A stretch of 55,277 nucleotides of DNA, taken from NCBI RefSeq assembly GCF_000986785.1, contig NZ_LAYY01000024.1:1-55277 (forward strand), written 5' to 3'. Shown in pieces: positions 8,646-16,323 of the stretch. The DNA is from Mesobacillus campisalis. GTDB lineage: Bacteria; Bacillota; Bacilli; Bacillales; Cytobacillaceae. Numbering within the stretch: the stretch's first letter is position 1; each line of letters starts with the position of its first letter. Below the pieces are notes generated by a model. It did not search any database and was not told the origin of the DNA. It saw only the letters and a list, made by a program, of their open reading frames with translations. A program made the translations under genes and the position numbers.

Positions 8646-9551
8646 TTAATTTTCTACTTCATTTAAAAATCGGCCAATGACTCGCATATACTCGTCCGGC
8701 TCCTCGACGTATGGCATATGGGCACTTTTTTCAAACACATGGTATGCCGAGTTTGGGGTAAGGCTGCTGTAATACTGCGTTGATTGTGGGGTTGCTTCGT
8801 CAAAACGTCCGCAGGTATAGAGAGCCGGGCAGGTGATTTCTTTTAACCTTGAAGTGCAATCAAATGTTCTAAGGTTTCCTTTCACAGTAAACTCCGAAGG
8901 CCCCCACATTATTTGGTACACCTCAGGGTTCCGATACTTTGCCCCTTCTTTCAGCCAGTCTGGATAAGGATCCAATCTGCAGACATATGTTTTGTTGAAC
9001 TCTAGAATCGCTTTCTTAAATTCTTCCGAGTCGGTCGTGCCTTCTCTTTCGCACCGATGGATCACTTCTTGGACTTCAGCCGGCAGCTTCCCGATATTCC
9101 TCTTTTGGTCCTGCTCCCATAAAAGTGCACTTAGACAGGAACTGGAGAAAATGACGCTCTTGACGCCGCTTGGTTTCGTAAGCAGATAGGCTGCTGCCAG
9201 TGTAGTGCCCCATGAATGGCCTAGAATATGCACATCGTCTAGCCTTAGGGCCTGCCTGACCTTGGCCAGTTCTTCCACAAACCGTTCTATTCTCCACAAA
9301 GAATTGTCATCTGGCCGATCAGATCTACCGCAGCCCAGCTGGTCGTAAAAGACAACAGGACGGTCCTTGCTCAGTGCTTTAAGCCCCTGCATGGAATAGC
9401 AGGAGGAGCCTGGCCCGCCGTGCAAAATGATAAGTGGTGTTGCTGGGAATTCTTTATTATGGATTTCGTACCAGACCTTCCCTCCGGTGACTTCTATATA
9501 CCCTTCTTCGTACAAGATGGTATTCCCCCAATCCGCTCCTGTGAATATCAA
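8646..9551 (-). CDS. Alpha/beta hydrolase, proline iminopeptidase family
   Basis: 301 residues. HGGPG (44-48) forms the oxyanion hole, the nucleophile is S113 in GHSWGT, and D251 (GRFDEATP) and H278 (SAHMPY) complete the triad. These features, and the opening EEGYIEVTGGKVWYE, are characteristic of S33 proline iminopeptidases and related amino acid amidases, which release N-terminal proline or other residues from short peptides in the cytoplasm. No signal peptide is seen. The frame opens with TTG at 9551, but TTG at 9518 (codon 12) has GGGGGA eight bases upstream and starts where family members start, so translation may begin there. Substrate preference cannot be read from sequence. Confidence 0.85.
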   Translation of the reverse strand: MIFTGADWGNTILYEEGYIEVTGGKVWYEIHNKEFPATPLIILHGGPGSSCYSMQGLKALSKDRPVVFYDQLGCGRSDRPDDNSLWRIERFVEELAKVRQALRLDDVHILGHSWGTTLAAAYLLTKPSGVKSVIFSSSCLSALLWEQDQKRNIGKLPAEVQEVIHRCEREGTTDSEEFKKAILEFNKTYVCRLDPYPDWLKEGAKYRNPEVYQIMWGPSEFTVKGNLRTFDCTSRLKEITCPALYTCGRFDEATPQSTQYYSSLTPNSAYHVFEKSAHMPYVEEPDEYMRVIGRFLNEVEN

Positions 9552-9661
9552 TTATTTGACTTTATTATAACGGACTCTTCGGCTTTTGGAATAGAACCGG
9601 TACTATAAAAAATCTGTGAATGGTTAAACTATAGAGGTTTCCATACTAGGAGGGAAAGTTT

Positions 9662-10144
9662 ATGCGGAAGAAAACGGAGCTATCAATTTTAAAAGCGTTA
9701 TTTGCAATCGGGATTGTTTCTTTCATCAACCTGATCAGGAAGCCGCCAATCAAGGATTGGGTCATCATTTTCCTGTTAAAAAGCTATATCGCATCCATTT
9801 TTGACGCGATATTTGTAAAAAAAGGCTATTTAAAGTACCCAGTCAACTTATTTAAAATCTTTGATATCAGCGTTTTATTCAGCTATTTAATTTTTCCTGT
9901 AACCTGCATTTATTTTAATCAGGTAACCAAAAACTCCAGCCTAAGCGGGATTTTATTTAAATGCCTCCTGTTTTCCCTCCCCTCCGCAATAGCTGAACAT
10001 TTTATTGAGAAGAAAACCAATTTGATTAAATATAAAAGGTCCTGGAACTCTATTTATAGTTTCTCTACCATTTATGCTACTTTTTTGATCGTTCGATTTA
10101 TTATGCTACTGATTCGCAAAGAATCGAAAAGGCAGCAGGAATAG
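9662..10144 (+). CDS. Membrane protein, possibly CBO0543 family
   Basis: 160 residues with about four to five hydrophobic segments (near 10-27, 36-50, 66-86, 95-110, 133-152) and basic ends. The motifs FPVTCIYFNQ and EKKTNLIKYKRSWN are of the kind found in small Bacillus membrane proteins listed as CBO0543 family; this assignment is from memory. Function is unknown. AGGAGG lies eight bases before the ATG. The base composition is more AT-rich than that of its neighbours. It is a single gene ending at a shared terminator. Confidence 0.7.
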   Translation: MRKKTELSILKALFAIGIVSFINLIRKPPIKDWVIIFLLKSYIASIFDAIFVKKGYLKYPVNLFKIFDISVLFSYLIFPVTCIYFNQVTKNSSLSGILFKCLLFSLPSAIAEHFIEKKTNLIKYKRSWNSIYSFSTIYATFLIVRFIMLLIRKESKRQQE

Positions 10145-10152
10145 TGAAAAAT

Positions 10153-10180
10153 ACAAAAAAAACGCCAAAGGGCGTTTTTT
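10153..10180. terminator. Bidirectional terminator
   Basis: AACGCC-AAA-GGCGTT flanked by eight A on the left and six T on the right, between convergent genes. Confidence 0.85.
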
Positions 10181-10189
10181 AGCTTCTAT

Positions 10190-10921
10190 TTATGCTGTAT
10201 CATCCATTGCTTCCTTTCCGATTATAACCCCTAGCAGCAACACTGACACAATCGGTGACAACGCTACCAGAGCAATCATGCCAAACCCGTCCATTAGCGG
10301 GTCCCTTCCTTCCGTAACAGAAGCAATCCCCACAGCGATGGAAAGAATAAAGGTTACTGTCATGGGGCCTGTTGCCACTCCGCCTGAATCAAATGCAATT
10401 TCGATAAAACTTTTATTGGTGAAATAGATCAAGATGAGTGCCAAAATGTAACCAGGAACAAGAAAGTAGAACAGCGGTATTCCAAGCAGAATTCTTAGCA
10501 TGGATAAGGCGATTGATATTCCCACTCCAATTGACAGGGTCATTAGCATTAAATTCTGTGATAACCTTCCGGAGGAGACACCTTCAATTTTTTTATTCAA
10601 TACTCGAACTGCCGGTTCGGCAAAGGTAGCAACAAATCCCATCACAAACCCAATGGGGACAATAACCCATGAATACGGCAATTCCCCCATGATTTTGCCC
10701 ATTTCTCTTCCTGCGGGCATGAATCCAATATGGACGCCATGCAGGAAGAGCACAAGGCCCAAATAAGTGAACAGAAATCCAAAAATGATTTTCTTGATAC
10801 GATCGACAGGAAGTTTTAAAAAGAAAATCTGGAAAACCAGAAAAAAGACGAGGAGCGGAAGAAGGGCAAAGGCCACTTCTATTAATACTTCGGAGATTCC
10901 TTCAAATATTTTCACTTTCAT
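10190..10921 (-). CDS. DUF1538 membrane protein, second of a tandem pair
   Basis: 243 residues with about six membrane segments. The FVATFAEPAVRVL block and the glycine-rich FDSGGVATGPMTVTF block are DUF1538 hallmarks. The same two blocks occur in the partner gene (FSVTVAEPDVRIL and FDAGGVTTGPITVPF), so the two are paralogues. Its ATG follows the partner's TAA without a gap, implying translational coupling and equal amounts. In Halomonas a DUF1538 pair (UmpAB) has been described as a two-component Na+(Li+,K+)/H+ antiporter in which both proteins are needed. The same role here is an inference from the family. Confidence 0.8.
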   Translation of the reverse strand: MKVKIFEGISEVLIEVAFALLPLLVFFLVFQIFFLKLPVDRIKKIIFGFLFTYLGLVLFLHGVHIGFMPAGREMGKIMGELPYSWVIVPIGFVMGFVATFAEPAVRVLNKKIEGVSSGRLSQNLMLMTLSIGVGISIALSMLRILLGIPLFYFLVPGYILALILIYFTNKSFIEIAFDSGGVATGPMTVTFILSIAVGIASVTEGRDPLMDGFGMIALVALSPIVSVLLLGVIIGKEAMDDTA

Positions 10922-11611
10922 TTAGCGGAACACCCCCAGCAGCAAAACGGATATGATTGGGCCAATTGATGCAAGTGCAACAAGACCGAATCCGTTTTTC
11001 GTTGAGGATTCCTTGTTAACCGCGGCAGCAACCCCAATTCCAAGCGCCAGGATAAATGGCACGGTTATAGGACCAGTTGTCACACCCCCGGCATCAAAAG
11101 AAATGGATCTGAACGAGGAAGGAATGAACAAAGCCAGGAGGAACACAATGCCATATCCACCAATCAGGAAATAATGAATGGGTATCCTGTAAATGGTCTG
11201 CGCCATGGCAATGGCAATAAAGACACCGACGCCCAAAGCAACTGCCATGATCAGCATATTTGGAGAAATATCTCCCTTGGACACCTCACCAACCTGGGAA
11301 GCAAGAATCCTTACATCGGGCTCCGCGACGGTTACCGAAAACCCGAGCAAAAAAGCAGTAAGAATAATCAGCCACATTTTTTTCGTTTTAGGCAAAATTT
11401 CGCCGATTTTCTCGCCCATCGGAAGCAGCCCCATATTTACTCCGACCAAAAAGAAAATAAATCCCAAAACAACCATCACAAGCCCGATTAGAAACTGAAA
11501 AAACATTTCTTTAGGAAGCCAAATAATCGTAAATTGGAGTGCGATGACGACGAATGCAACTGGAAGGATCGCAAACAAAACTTCGCGCACTGAATCTTTT
11601 ATTTCATTCAA
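10922..11611 (-). CDS. DUF1538 membrane protein, first of a tandem pair
   Basis: 229 residues and about six hydrophobic segments. The conserved AEPDVRIL and FDAGGVTTGPITVPF motifs match DUF1538 and mirror those of the gene directly downstream. Many DUF1538 proteins are single polypeptides with two such repeats; here the halves are separate genes. The start is ATG at 11611 with AGGAGAGG eleven bases upstream. Probably one half of a heteromeric cation/proton exchanger or a related transporter (inference). No regulator is adjacent. A TAAGGTT-rich stretch upstream gave no clear promoter. Confidence 0.8.
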   Translation of the reverse strand: MNEIKDSVREVLFAILPVAFVVIALQFTIIWLPKEMFFQFLIGLVMVVLGFIFFLVGVNMGLLPMGEKIGEILPKTKKMWLIILTAFLLGFSVTVAEPDVRILASQVGEVSKGDISPNMLIMAVALGVGVFIAIAMAQTIYRIPIHYFLIGGYGIVFLLALFIPSSFRSISFDAGGVTTGPITVPFILALGIGVAAAVNKESSTKNGFGLVALASIGPIISVLLLGVFR

Positions 11612-11715
11612 AGGCTTCCTCTCCTGCCATAGTTAGCGATATAACAAGGTTAATACCCAGGGTACGAAAAAAAGAAACCTGCCCTAAGGTTCCCGGAGTA
11701 ATTGCTTTTAAGTTT

Positions 11716-11757
11716 TAAAAAAACACAAAAGCCTCCTAAGTCAGGGGGCTTTTGTGT
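11716..11757 (-). terminator. Terminator of the 45-residue Cys protein gene
   Basis: Stem ACACAAAAGCCCCC/GGAGGCTTTTGTGT (11723-11757, one mismatch) followed on the minus strand by TTTTTTAAAA. Bases 11612-11715 between this and the DUF1538 start hold nothing else recognised. Confidence 0.8.
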
Positions 11758-11791
11758 CATATATTAATTTACACTTCGCTATCTTTCGTAC

Positions 11792-11929
11792 TTAAAACCA
11801 CAATCGTTTATTATAATCATATTCGGAGATATCGTAGGTTTGTTCTCCTTCTTTTTTCGGTGCACATTCTTCACAAGGTTCTTCGATTTGGTTATGTTCG
11901 CATTGCTCTATTAAAAGTTCCATACCCAT
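11792..11929 (-). CDS. 45-residue acidic protein with paired cysteines
   Basis: Small open frame with its own RBS (AAGGAAAGGGG) and its own terminator 35 bases downstream. The product has Cys at 10, 19 and 22 and His at 12 (CEH..CEEC), a spacing that could bind one zinc ion, followed by an acidic tail with YDISEYDYN. ATG at 11929 or at 11923 (two codons later) could start it; the spacing from GGGG favours the second. I do not recognise the family. The combination of RBS, codon structure and terminator supports a real gene. No membrane segment is present. Confidence 0.7.
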   Translation of the reverse strand: MGMELLIEQCEHNQIEEPCEECAPKKEGEQTYDISEYDYNKRLWF

Positions 11930-12160
11930 TATCCCCTTTCCTTGTACTTAATTCTATTATAATGGAAGCGATTACATTTGTCCGGTGTTTTTTACTGGAA
12001 ATAACATAATTAAGATATATTCTATAGAAAGCTTACTAATTACTTTTTTTTGCAAGCCGGAACAAATAAGTAATGGCATTTCCTCTAAAAAAACATTTCG
12101 AATTCCGAAAAAGATGGTACAATACGGGTAGAAAATTTTACTGGAATGAAGGGATTGCTT

Positions 12161-13090
12161 ATGAACAGAAAACGTTGGCTAACGTATGGGATGCTGACAC
12201 TTGCTACCTCTACATGGGGAAGCGCTTTTATTGCCGGAAAGGTAGCAGTTGAAAGCTTTGAGCCTGCAACCGTGGCGTTTTTGCGCTTTCTGGGAGCTGC
12301 CATTTTACTGTTTCCACTAATGGCAGTGATGGAAAAAAACCGGATAAAGCCTAATAGGAAAGATTATGGATTATTCGCTGTCTTGGGGCTGACAGGTATT
12401 GCTCTTTATAACATTTGTTTCTTTTTGGCCACCAAGCATGCTCCCGTCATCAAAAGCTCGCTGTTTATCGCGGCAAATCCGGTGCTGATTGTGCTCCTGT
12501 CAGGTCTTTTTCTGAAGGAAAAAATTTCTGGCAACCATATTGCCGGAATGATCATTGCACTGACCGGGGTAGCCTTCATAATTACCAATGGCCACTTGCT
12601 AGACCTTTTTAAAATTGGATTCCAACCAATTGACCTTGTCCTGATGGGTGCTGTGGTCAGTTGGGCGCTTTACAGTGTTGTCGGCAAAGTGGTGCTGAAT
12701 AAATTCTCTTCCGTTGAGTCGACTACTTATGCCGTTATATTTGGAACCATTTTTCTGCTGCCCTTTGCAGCAGCGGAAACTTCCTGGCAGGACATACAGC
12801 AGGCCAGCGTTTCCGCCTGGCTGTCCATTGCCCACATGAGTGTCTTTGTTACCGTAATCTCTTTTGTTATGTATTATAATGGGATCAAGGAAGTGGGGGC
12901 AGCAAAGGCTTCAATTTTCATCAATGTGATGCCGGTTTCCGCCGTAATCATGGCGACCCTCTTCCTCGGGGAAACATTCACATGGGCCCACGCCATTGGC
13001 GCAGCTTTCGTCTTATCAGGCGTCTATGTGGGAACAAACCCGAGATTATTTAAAACGAAGATGCCAAGGATAAAGAGAGAAAGTGCCTAA
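12161..13090 (+). CDS. EamA/DMT-superfamily transporter
   Basis: 309 residues with ten membrane segments in two EamA repeats (about 5-140 and 150-290). The opening TWGSAFIAGKVAVE and the later EVGAAKASIFINVMPV are typical of drug/metabolite exporters such as YdcZ/RhaT-like proteins, which export amino acids, metabolites or drugs across the cytoplasmic membrane. Substrate is unknown. An in-frame ATG lies at 12146, but AAGGGA is seven bases before ATG 12161 and inside the longer version, so the shorter start is chosen. TACAAT at 12118-12123 is a possible -10 box. It is transcribed alone and ends at a strong terminator. Confidence 0.87.
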   Translation: MNRKRWLTYGMLTLATSTWGSAFIAGKVAVESFEPATVAFLRFLGAAILLFPLMAVMEKNRIKPNRKDYGLFAVLGLTGIALYNICFFLATKHAPVIKSSLFIAANPVLIVLLSGLFLKEKISGNHIAGMIIALTGVAFIITNGHLLDLFKIGFQPIDLVLMGAVVSWALYSVVGKVVLNKFSSVESTTYAVIFGTIFLLPFAAAETSWQDIQQASVSAWLSIAHMSVFVTVISFVMYYNGIKEVGAAKASIFINVMPVSAVIMATLFLGETFTWAHAIGAAFVLSGVYVGTNPRLFKTKMPRIKRESA

Positions 13091-13093
13091 TAA

Positions 13094-13132
13094 AAGAGCT
13101 TGGGAGTTTCCCAAGCTCTCTTAATTATTTTT
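13094..13132 (+). terminator. Terminator of the EamA transporter gene
   Basis: Perfect stem AGAGCTTGGGA/TCCCAAGCTCT with a short loop, followed by TTAATTATTTTT. Confidence 0.85.
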
Positions 13133-13141
13133 CGTCTTCAC

Positions 13142-13636
13142 TCATAAAAATAGAACCATTAATTCGTCATCATAATAGGTATCTTCAATTTTAAGAGCAT
13201 TTTTATCGACTCCATATGTGGTAAACCCGAAAGACTGATAAAGTTTTTTTGCTGGTTGATTGCTTGCCGTAACCGCTAAGTACAACTGTTCGGTTCCGTT
13301 TTCTTTAGCCTGTTTAACGGCTTTTGCTATTAAAGCCTTCCCTGCCCCGGTTCTCCGGAAGTTTGGGGTCACATACATGGCAAAAATATGGGCTCGGTGC
13401 CTGATTTTTATTCTTGTGTCTGGAACAAGTGTGACAACTCCTATTAAGTTTCCATCAGCAAAAGCCCCAAAGGTAGTTGAATTCACGTCATCTAATCTGT
13501 TCGCTGTCTGCTCAATAGGATAGTCTTTTTCTTCCTCGTAGGAGGAACTAAATGCTTCAGGCGTGTCCCTTAATGCTTCTAATCTCAGTTCTATATACGC
13601 AGATGCGTCCATCGACACCAGTTTTCGGATCTTCAT
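13142..13636 (-). CDS. GNAT-family N-acetyltransferase
   Basis: 164 residues covering a complete GNAT fold. The acetyl-CoA pyrophosphate loop is RRTGAGKAL, followed by LYLAVTASNQPAKKLYQSFGF, the usual motif B. Family members transfer an acetyl group to an amine of a small molecule or protein; the acceptor cannot be told here. ATG at 13636 is chosen over 13648 because GGAG lies seven bases before it. It lies about 30 bases after the stop of the 13667-14113 gene on the same strand, so the two are probably co-transcribed. Confidence 0.85.
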   Translation of the reverse strand: MKIRKLVSMDASAYIELRLEALRDTPEAFSSSYEEEKDYPIEQTANRLDDVNSTTFGAFADGNLIGVVTLVPDTRIKIRHRAHIFAMYVTPNFRRTGAGKALIAKAVKQAKENGTEQLYLAVTASNQPAKKLYQSFGFTTYGVDKNALKIEDTYYDDELMVLFL

Positions 13637-13666
13637 TAGGTTCTCCATCCCCCAAATATTTTTTTC

Positions 13667-14113
13667 TTACAATGGCATCAACAGACCTTTATCCTGTTTG
13701 TGAACTTCGTCATATGAGCTTGCCAGAGGGTCAGGCACCAGTGTTCTCCCATATTCCCAGGAGTTTTTTTCAATCTGGATTTTAAGCTCCGCTTTTTCCT
13801 CTTCCCCGCCATACATTAATGTGCGCAGATCATAATTGCTTTTCCTGAAATCGATATAATACCCTATCGTGCGATAAACAATGATTTTCACGAGGTTTTC
13901 GTCTGTTTCTTTCATTTTGATGGTGCGTATGTATCCATTCACTTTCAGATAATTAAACTTGATTGTATTGTTAGAAAGGTTATAACTCATTGGGGCGGGC
14001 AGCTCGTTGTCAAACTGGATGTTGATCTTTAAAGAGTGTGCAGCCAATGTTTGCTGGATGATTTTTTCAATATCCCATATATAAAGCATTGTATGTATCT
14101 CTGTCCTTTCCAT
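13667..14113 (-). CDS. Uncharacterised protein resembling an inactive HExxH-type protease
   Basis: 148 residues, no signal peptide or membrane segment. The block VYRTIGYYIDF is aligned by eye with the HEIGHYID zinc motif of ImmA/IrrE-like peptidases, with both histidines and the glutamate replaced. Downstream EKNSWEYGR resembles the third-ligand helix (E..AW..G) of the same fold. If right, this is a pseudo-enzyme of Bacillus; the alignment is inference. Translation could start at ATG 14113 or at ATG 14089 (MLYIWDIEKII); neither RBS is strong. The gene probably forms a unit with the acetyltransferase downstream. Confidence 0.7.
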   Translation of the reverse strand: MERTEIHTMLYIWDIEKIIQQTLAAHSLKINIQFDNELPAPMSYNLSNNTIKFNYLKVNGYIRTIKMKETDENLVKIIVYRTIGYYIDFRKSNYDLRTLMYGGEEEKAELKIQIEKNSWEYGRTLVPDPLASSYDEVHKQDKGLLMPL

Positions 14114-14167
14114 GATGGCTTTCTGTTATTTTTTTATTCTACCATCTGGTCCAGTATTCAGGAAATG

Positions 14168-14201
14168 GAAAAGCACCCACATCAGCTATGCTTGCGGGTG
14201 C
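14168..14201 (-). terminator. Terminator of the dipeptidase gene
   Basis: GCACCCGC (14194-14201) pairs with GCACCCAC's position (14173-14180) on the minus strand, with one G-T pair, and is followed by TTTTC. Confidence 0.75.
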
Positions 14202-14211
14202 TTCTGCTCCA

Positions 14212-15636
14212 TTATTGATTAATATAAAAGATTCTAGTTTCCTTCTCGATTTTGCCAGCGGTATTGGCCGCTTCAAATGTAACAACATGGAACTTCTCTT
14301 TTAACGGCTGTGTCAGCTGTATGGACATGGTGCTTGTTGCGGAATCATAGTTTGGTTTGTATGCAATTCCATCCACGATCACCCGCAGGCTGCTTTCATC
14401 CAGAGGGGCACCATTTGTTCGTTCCACTTTTGCTGTTAAAAGCGGTGTGTTGCCTGGAACGGTTTCGCCCATTTTCAGTGACGGGAGGATGGCAAGACCC
14501 TGACCCACGTTAGCAGCATCATGTTCTGCCGCCCTTTCGACTTCCTTTAACAGACGCAGGGTGTTTTTCCCGAGCAATTTTTCAATATCGCCTTGGGAAT
14601 AACCGCGGTTCACCAATTCTTCGGTTACCTTATAGAGCTCGGAAGCGTCTTTAATGTCTGTTGGAAGAGGCCCGCCGTCAAAGTCGGAGCCAAGTGCCAC
14701 ATGGTCAATTCCGGCCACTTTAACGGCATGGTCGATATGATCGACATAATCCTTGATATACACATTCTCTGCCGGATAGCCGTACTTCAGGAAGTCCGGA
14801 TAAAATACGATTCCGACGACTCCGCCGTTTTCCGCGAGAGCTTTTAACTGTTCGTCGGTCAGGTTGCGGGCATGCTCCCTGAGGGAAGATGTACCAGAAT
14901 GAGTGGCCATGATCGGTGCTTTGGAAACTTCGATTACGTCCCAGAATGATTGTTCAGACAAATGGGAGACATCGATCAGCATGCCGAGTTTGTTCATTTC
15001 CTGCGCCACTTCCTTGCCTAGCACGGTCAGACCGGCAGGAGATGGCGTCCGGGCTGTATCGCCGTACACCCTGTTTGCGCCCTCACCCAGCGCATTTGAA
15101 TAGTTCCACGTAAATCCGAGTGCACGGATGCCTAGATCATAATATTGGTGAAGCAGTTCAATGGCATTATGCTCCTCAAGGGAATAGGCCCCTTCAACTG
15201 TTGGCACAGCTGCTATTTTCCCTTCCCTTCTCGCCTTTTCAATTTCCTTGAGGGAGCTGGTGATTTCGAGTACATCCGAGTTCCGCTCCTCCGTCCAGTA
15301 AAGAGCATTAATCAACGCCAATGTCCGGCTGATGCTTCGCGGGTTATTTCCATAATACCCTGATGTATAAGCGGCGAAGAAAGGAACGTTCAAACCGCCA
15401 GCTTGCAGCTTTGGAATATCAATGTGGAAATCAGTATTGCCCCCGATGTCGGTTTCGGGAAGCCAAGTTACAGGGTTAACAGCTTTCATCATCGTGTCAT
15501 TATGGCTGTCCACCACCGTCGTATTAAAATGGATGTCGCGGGCAGACAGCTGTTTTGCGGTCACAGCCTGGCTGGCGGGCAGGACAGCGGACAATAACAA
15601 GGCGGATGTTAAAGCGACTGAGAACAACTTCTTCAT
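14212..15636 (-). CDS. Secreted M19 (renal-type) dipeptidase with C-terminal extension
   Basis: 474 residues with a signal peptide (1-24). The M19 zinc ligands are all visible: H45 and D47 in DSHND, E148 in TVEG, H225 in DVSH and H246 in ATHSG; D318 in GSDFDG is the conserved late aspartate. M19 enzymes hydrolyse a wide range of dipeptides, including D-residue ones. Residues of about 385-474 add a beta-rich extension not needed for catalysis, perhaps for wall attachment. A good promoter (15738-15766) lies about 100 bases upstream and a terminator follows, so this is a monocistronic gene. Probably feeds peptide use outside the cell. Confidence 0.92.
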   Translation of the reverse strand: MKKLFSVALTSALLLSAVLPASQAVTAKQLSARDIHFNTTVVDSHNDTMMKAVNPVTWLPETDIGGNTDFHIDIPKLQAGGLNVPFFAAYTSGYYGNNPRSISRTLALINALYWTEERNSDVLEITSSLKEIEKARREGKIAAVPTVEGAYSLEEHNAIELLHQYYDLGIRALGFTWNYSNALGEGANRVYGDTARTPSPAGLTVLGKEVAQEMNKLGMLIDVSHLSEQSFWDVIEVSKAPIMATHSGTSSLREHARNLTDEQLKALAENGGVVGIVFYPDFLKYGYPAENVYIKDYVDHIDHAVKVAGIDHVALGSDFDGGPLPTDIKDASELYKVTEELVNRGYSQGDIEKLLGKNTLRLLKEVERAAEHDAANVGQGLAILPSLKMGETVPGNTPLLTAKVERTNGAPLDESSLRVIVDGIAYKPNYDSATSTMSIQLTQPLKEKFHVVTFEAANTAGKIEKETRIFYINQ

Positions 15637-15737
15637 TTCATAACCTCCTGGGGTTTAATAAAAACTAGAATGCCTCCTTTGAGTAATAGTTTTAAGTATG
15701 AAAGAACTCTTACTAGCAAAGACCTTTACTAGTTTTC

Positions 15738-15766
15738 ATTTTAAATTCAGAATATTCTGGTGTCAA
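15738..15766 (-). promoter_or_regulatory. SigA promoter of the dipeptidase gene
   Basis: On the minus strand TTGACA (15761-15766), 17-base spacer, TAAAAT (15738-15743). Confidence 0.8.
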
Positions 15767-15892
15767 CGAATATGGAAATTACAGGAAGTTAGTCCCTCAT
15801 TTATTAGGAATTTCGGGCCGTATAGGTTGCTTATGGCTCAAGCCATTGTGCCTAAATAGCAACCATATTGTTTGACAGTCGTCAATATAATG

Positions 15893-15924
15893 AAAAAAAC
15901 AGCCTCTCATCGATGAAAGGCTGT
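15893..15924 (-). terminator. Terminator of the 101-residue protein gene
   Basis: Stem ACAGCCTTTCATC/GATGAGAGGCTGT (one mismatch) followed on the minus strand by seven T, 12 bases after the stop codon. Confidence 0.85.
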
Positions 15925-15936
15925 TTGTTTAAAGGT

Positions 15937-16242
15937 CTATACTACTTTTTTAATTGCTATATGCTTGAAGATTTCAGGAAAGTCTTTAAAAAGAATCTCT
16001 TCCATCCGCCTTCCTTCAGGGGCTGCAACGGGATAAGACTTGATTTTTTGCAATGTGGATTGGGCGTTCCCCTTAAAAAGGGTTACCGTCTTTTCCAGCA
16101 AAATATCCTTTTGAATCAACACATTGTTATCCAATTCAAATTCCCTGGATTCTGTTTCCTGATAAATGGCATAGTAACCTTCGAGAAGTTCGCAGCGAAG
16201 CATTTCTTTTGTGTGGATCACTTCATATATTTTCAACTTCAT
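15937..16242 (-). CDS. Hypothetical protein, 101 residues
   Basis: A basic, mixed alpha/beta protein beginning MKLKIYEVIHTKEML, with no cysteine motif, signal or membrane segment beyond one cysteine at about residue 17. I do not recognise the family. It is supported as a gene by AAGGAGATTG directly before ATG 16242 and by a terminator 12 bases after its stop. It sits between the dipeptidase and malic enzyme genes, all leftward, but has its own terminator. No function is proposed. Confidence 0.7.
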   Translation of the reverse strand: MKLKIYEVIHTKEMLRCELLEGYYAIYQETESREFELDNNVLIQKDILLEKTVTLFKGNAQSTLQKIKSYPVAAPEGRRMEEILFKDFPEIFKHIAIKKVV

Positions 16243-16323
16243 CAATCTCCTTCGCTATTTACTATTTAAAAAGAGCACAGAGGACAATTGGAAATGGAGG
16301 AAATGCCTTCTTGAACGATTTTT

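Larger units (their letters stand above)
15637..15936. other. Intergenic region upstream of the dipeptidase
   Basis: About 300 bases. It holds the dipeptidase RBS (AGGAGG), a roughly 95-base leader with two CTAGTAA direct repeats, its promoter, and the terminator of the next leftward gene. No gene or known riboswitch was recognised. Confidence 0.6.

Noticed and set aside
15868-16269. 133-codon plus-strand frame
   Set aside because: It lies opposite the 101-residue gene, which has a good RBS and terminator; the plus frame has none.
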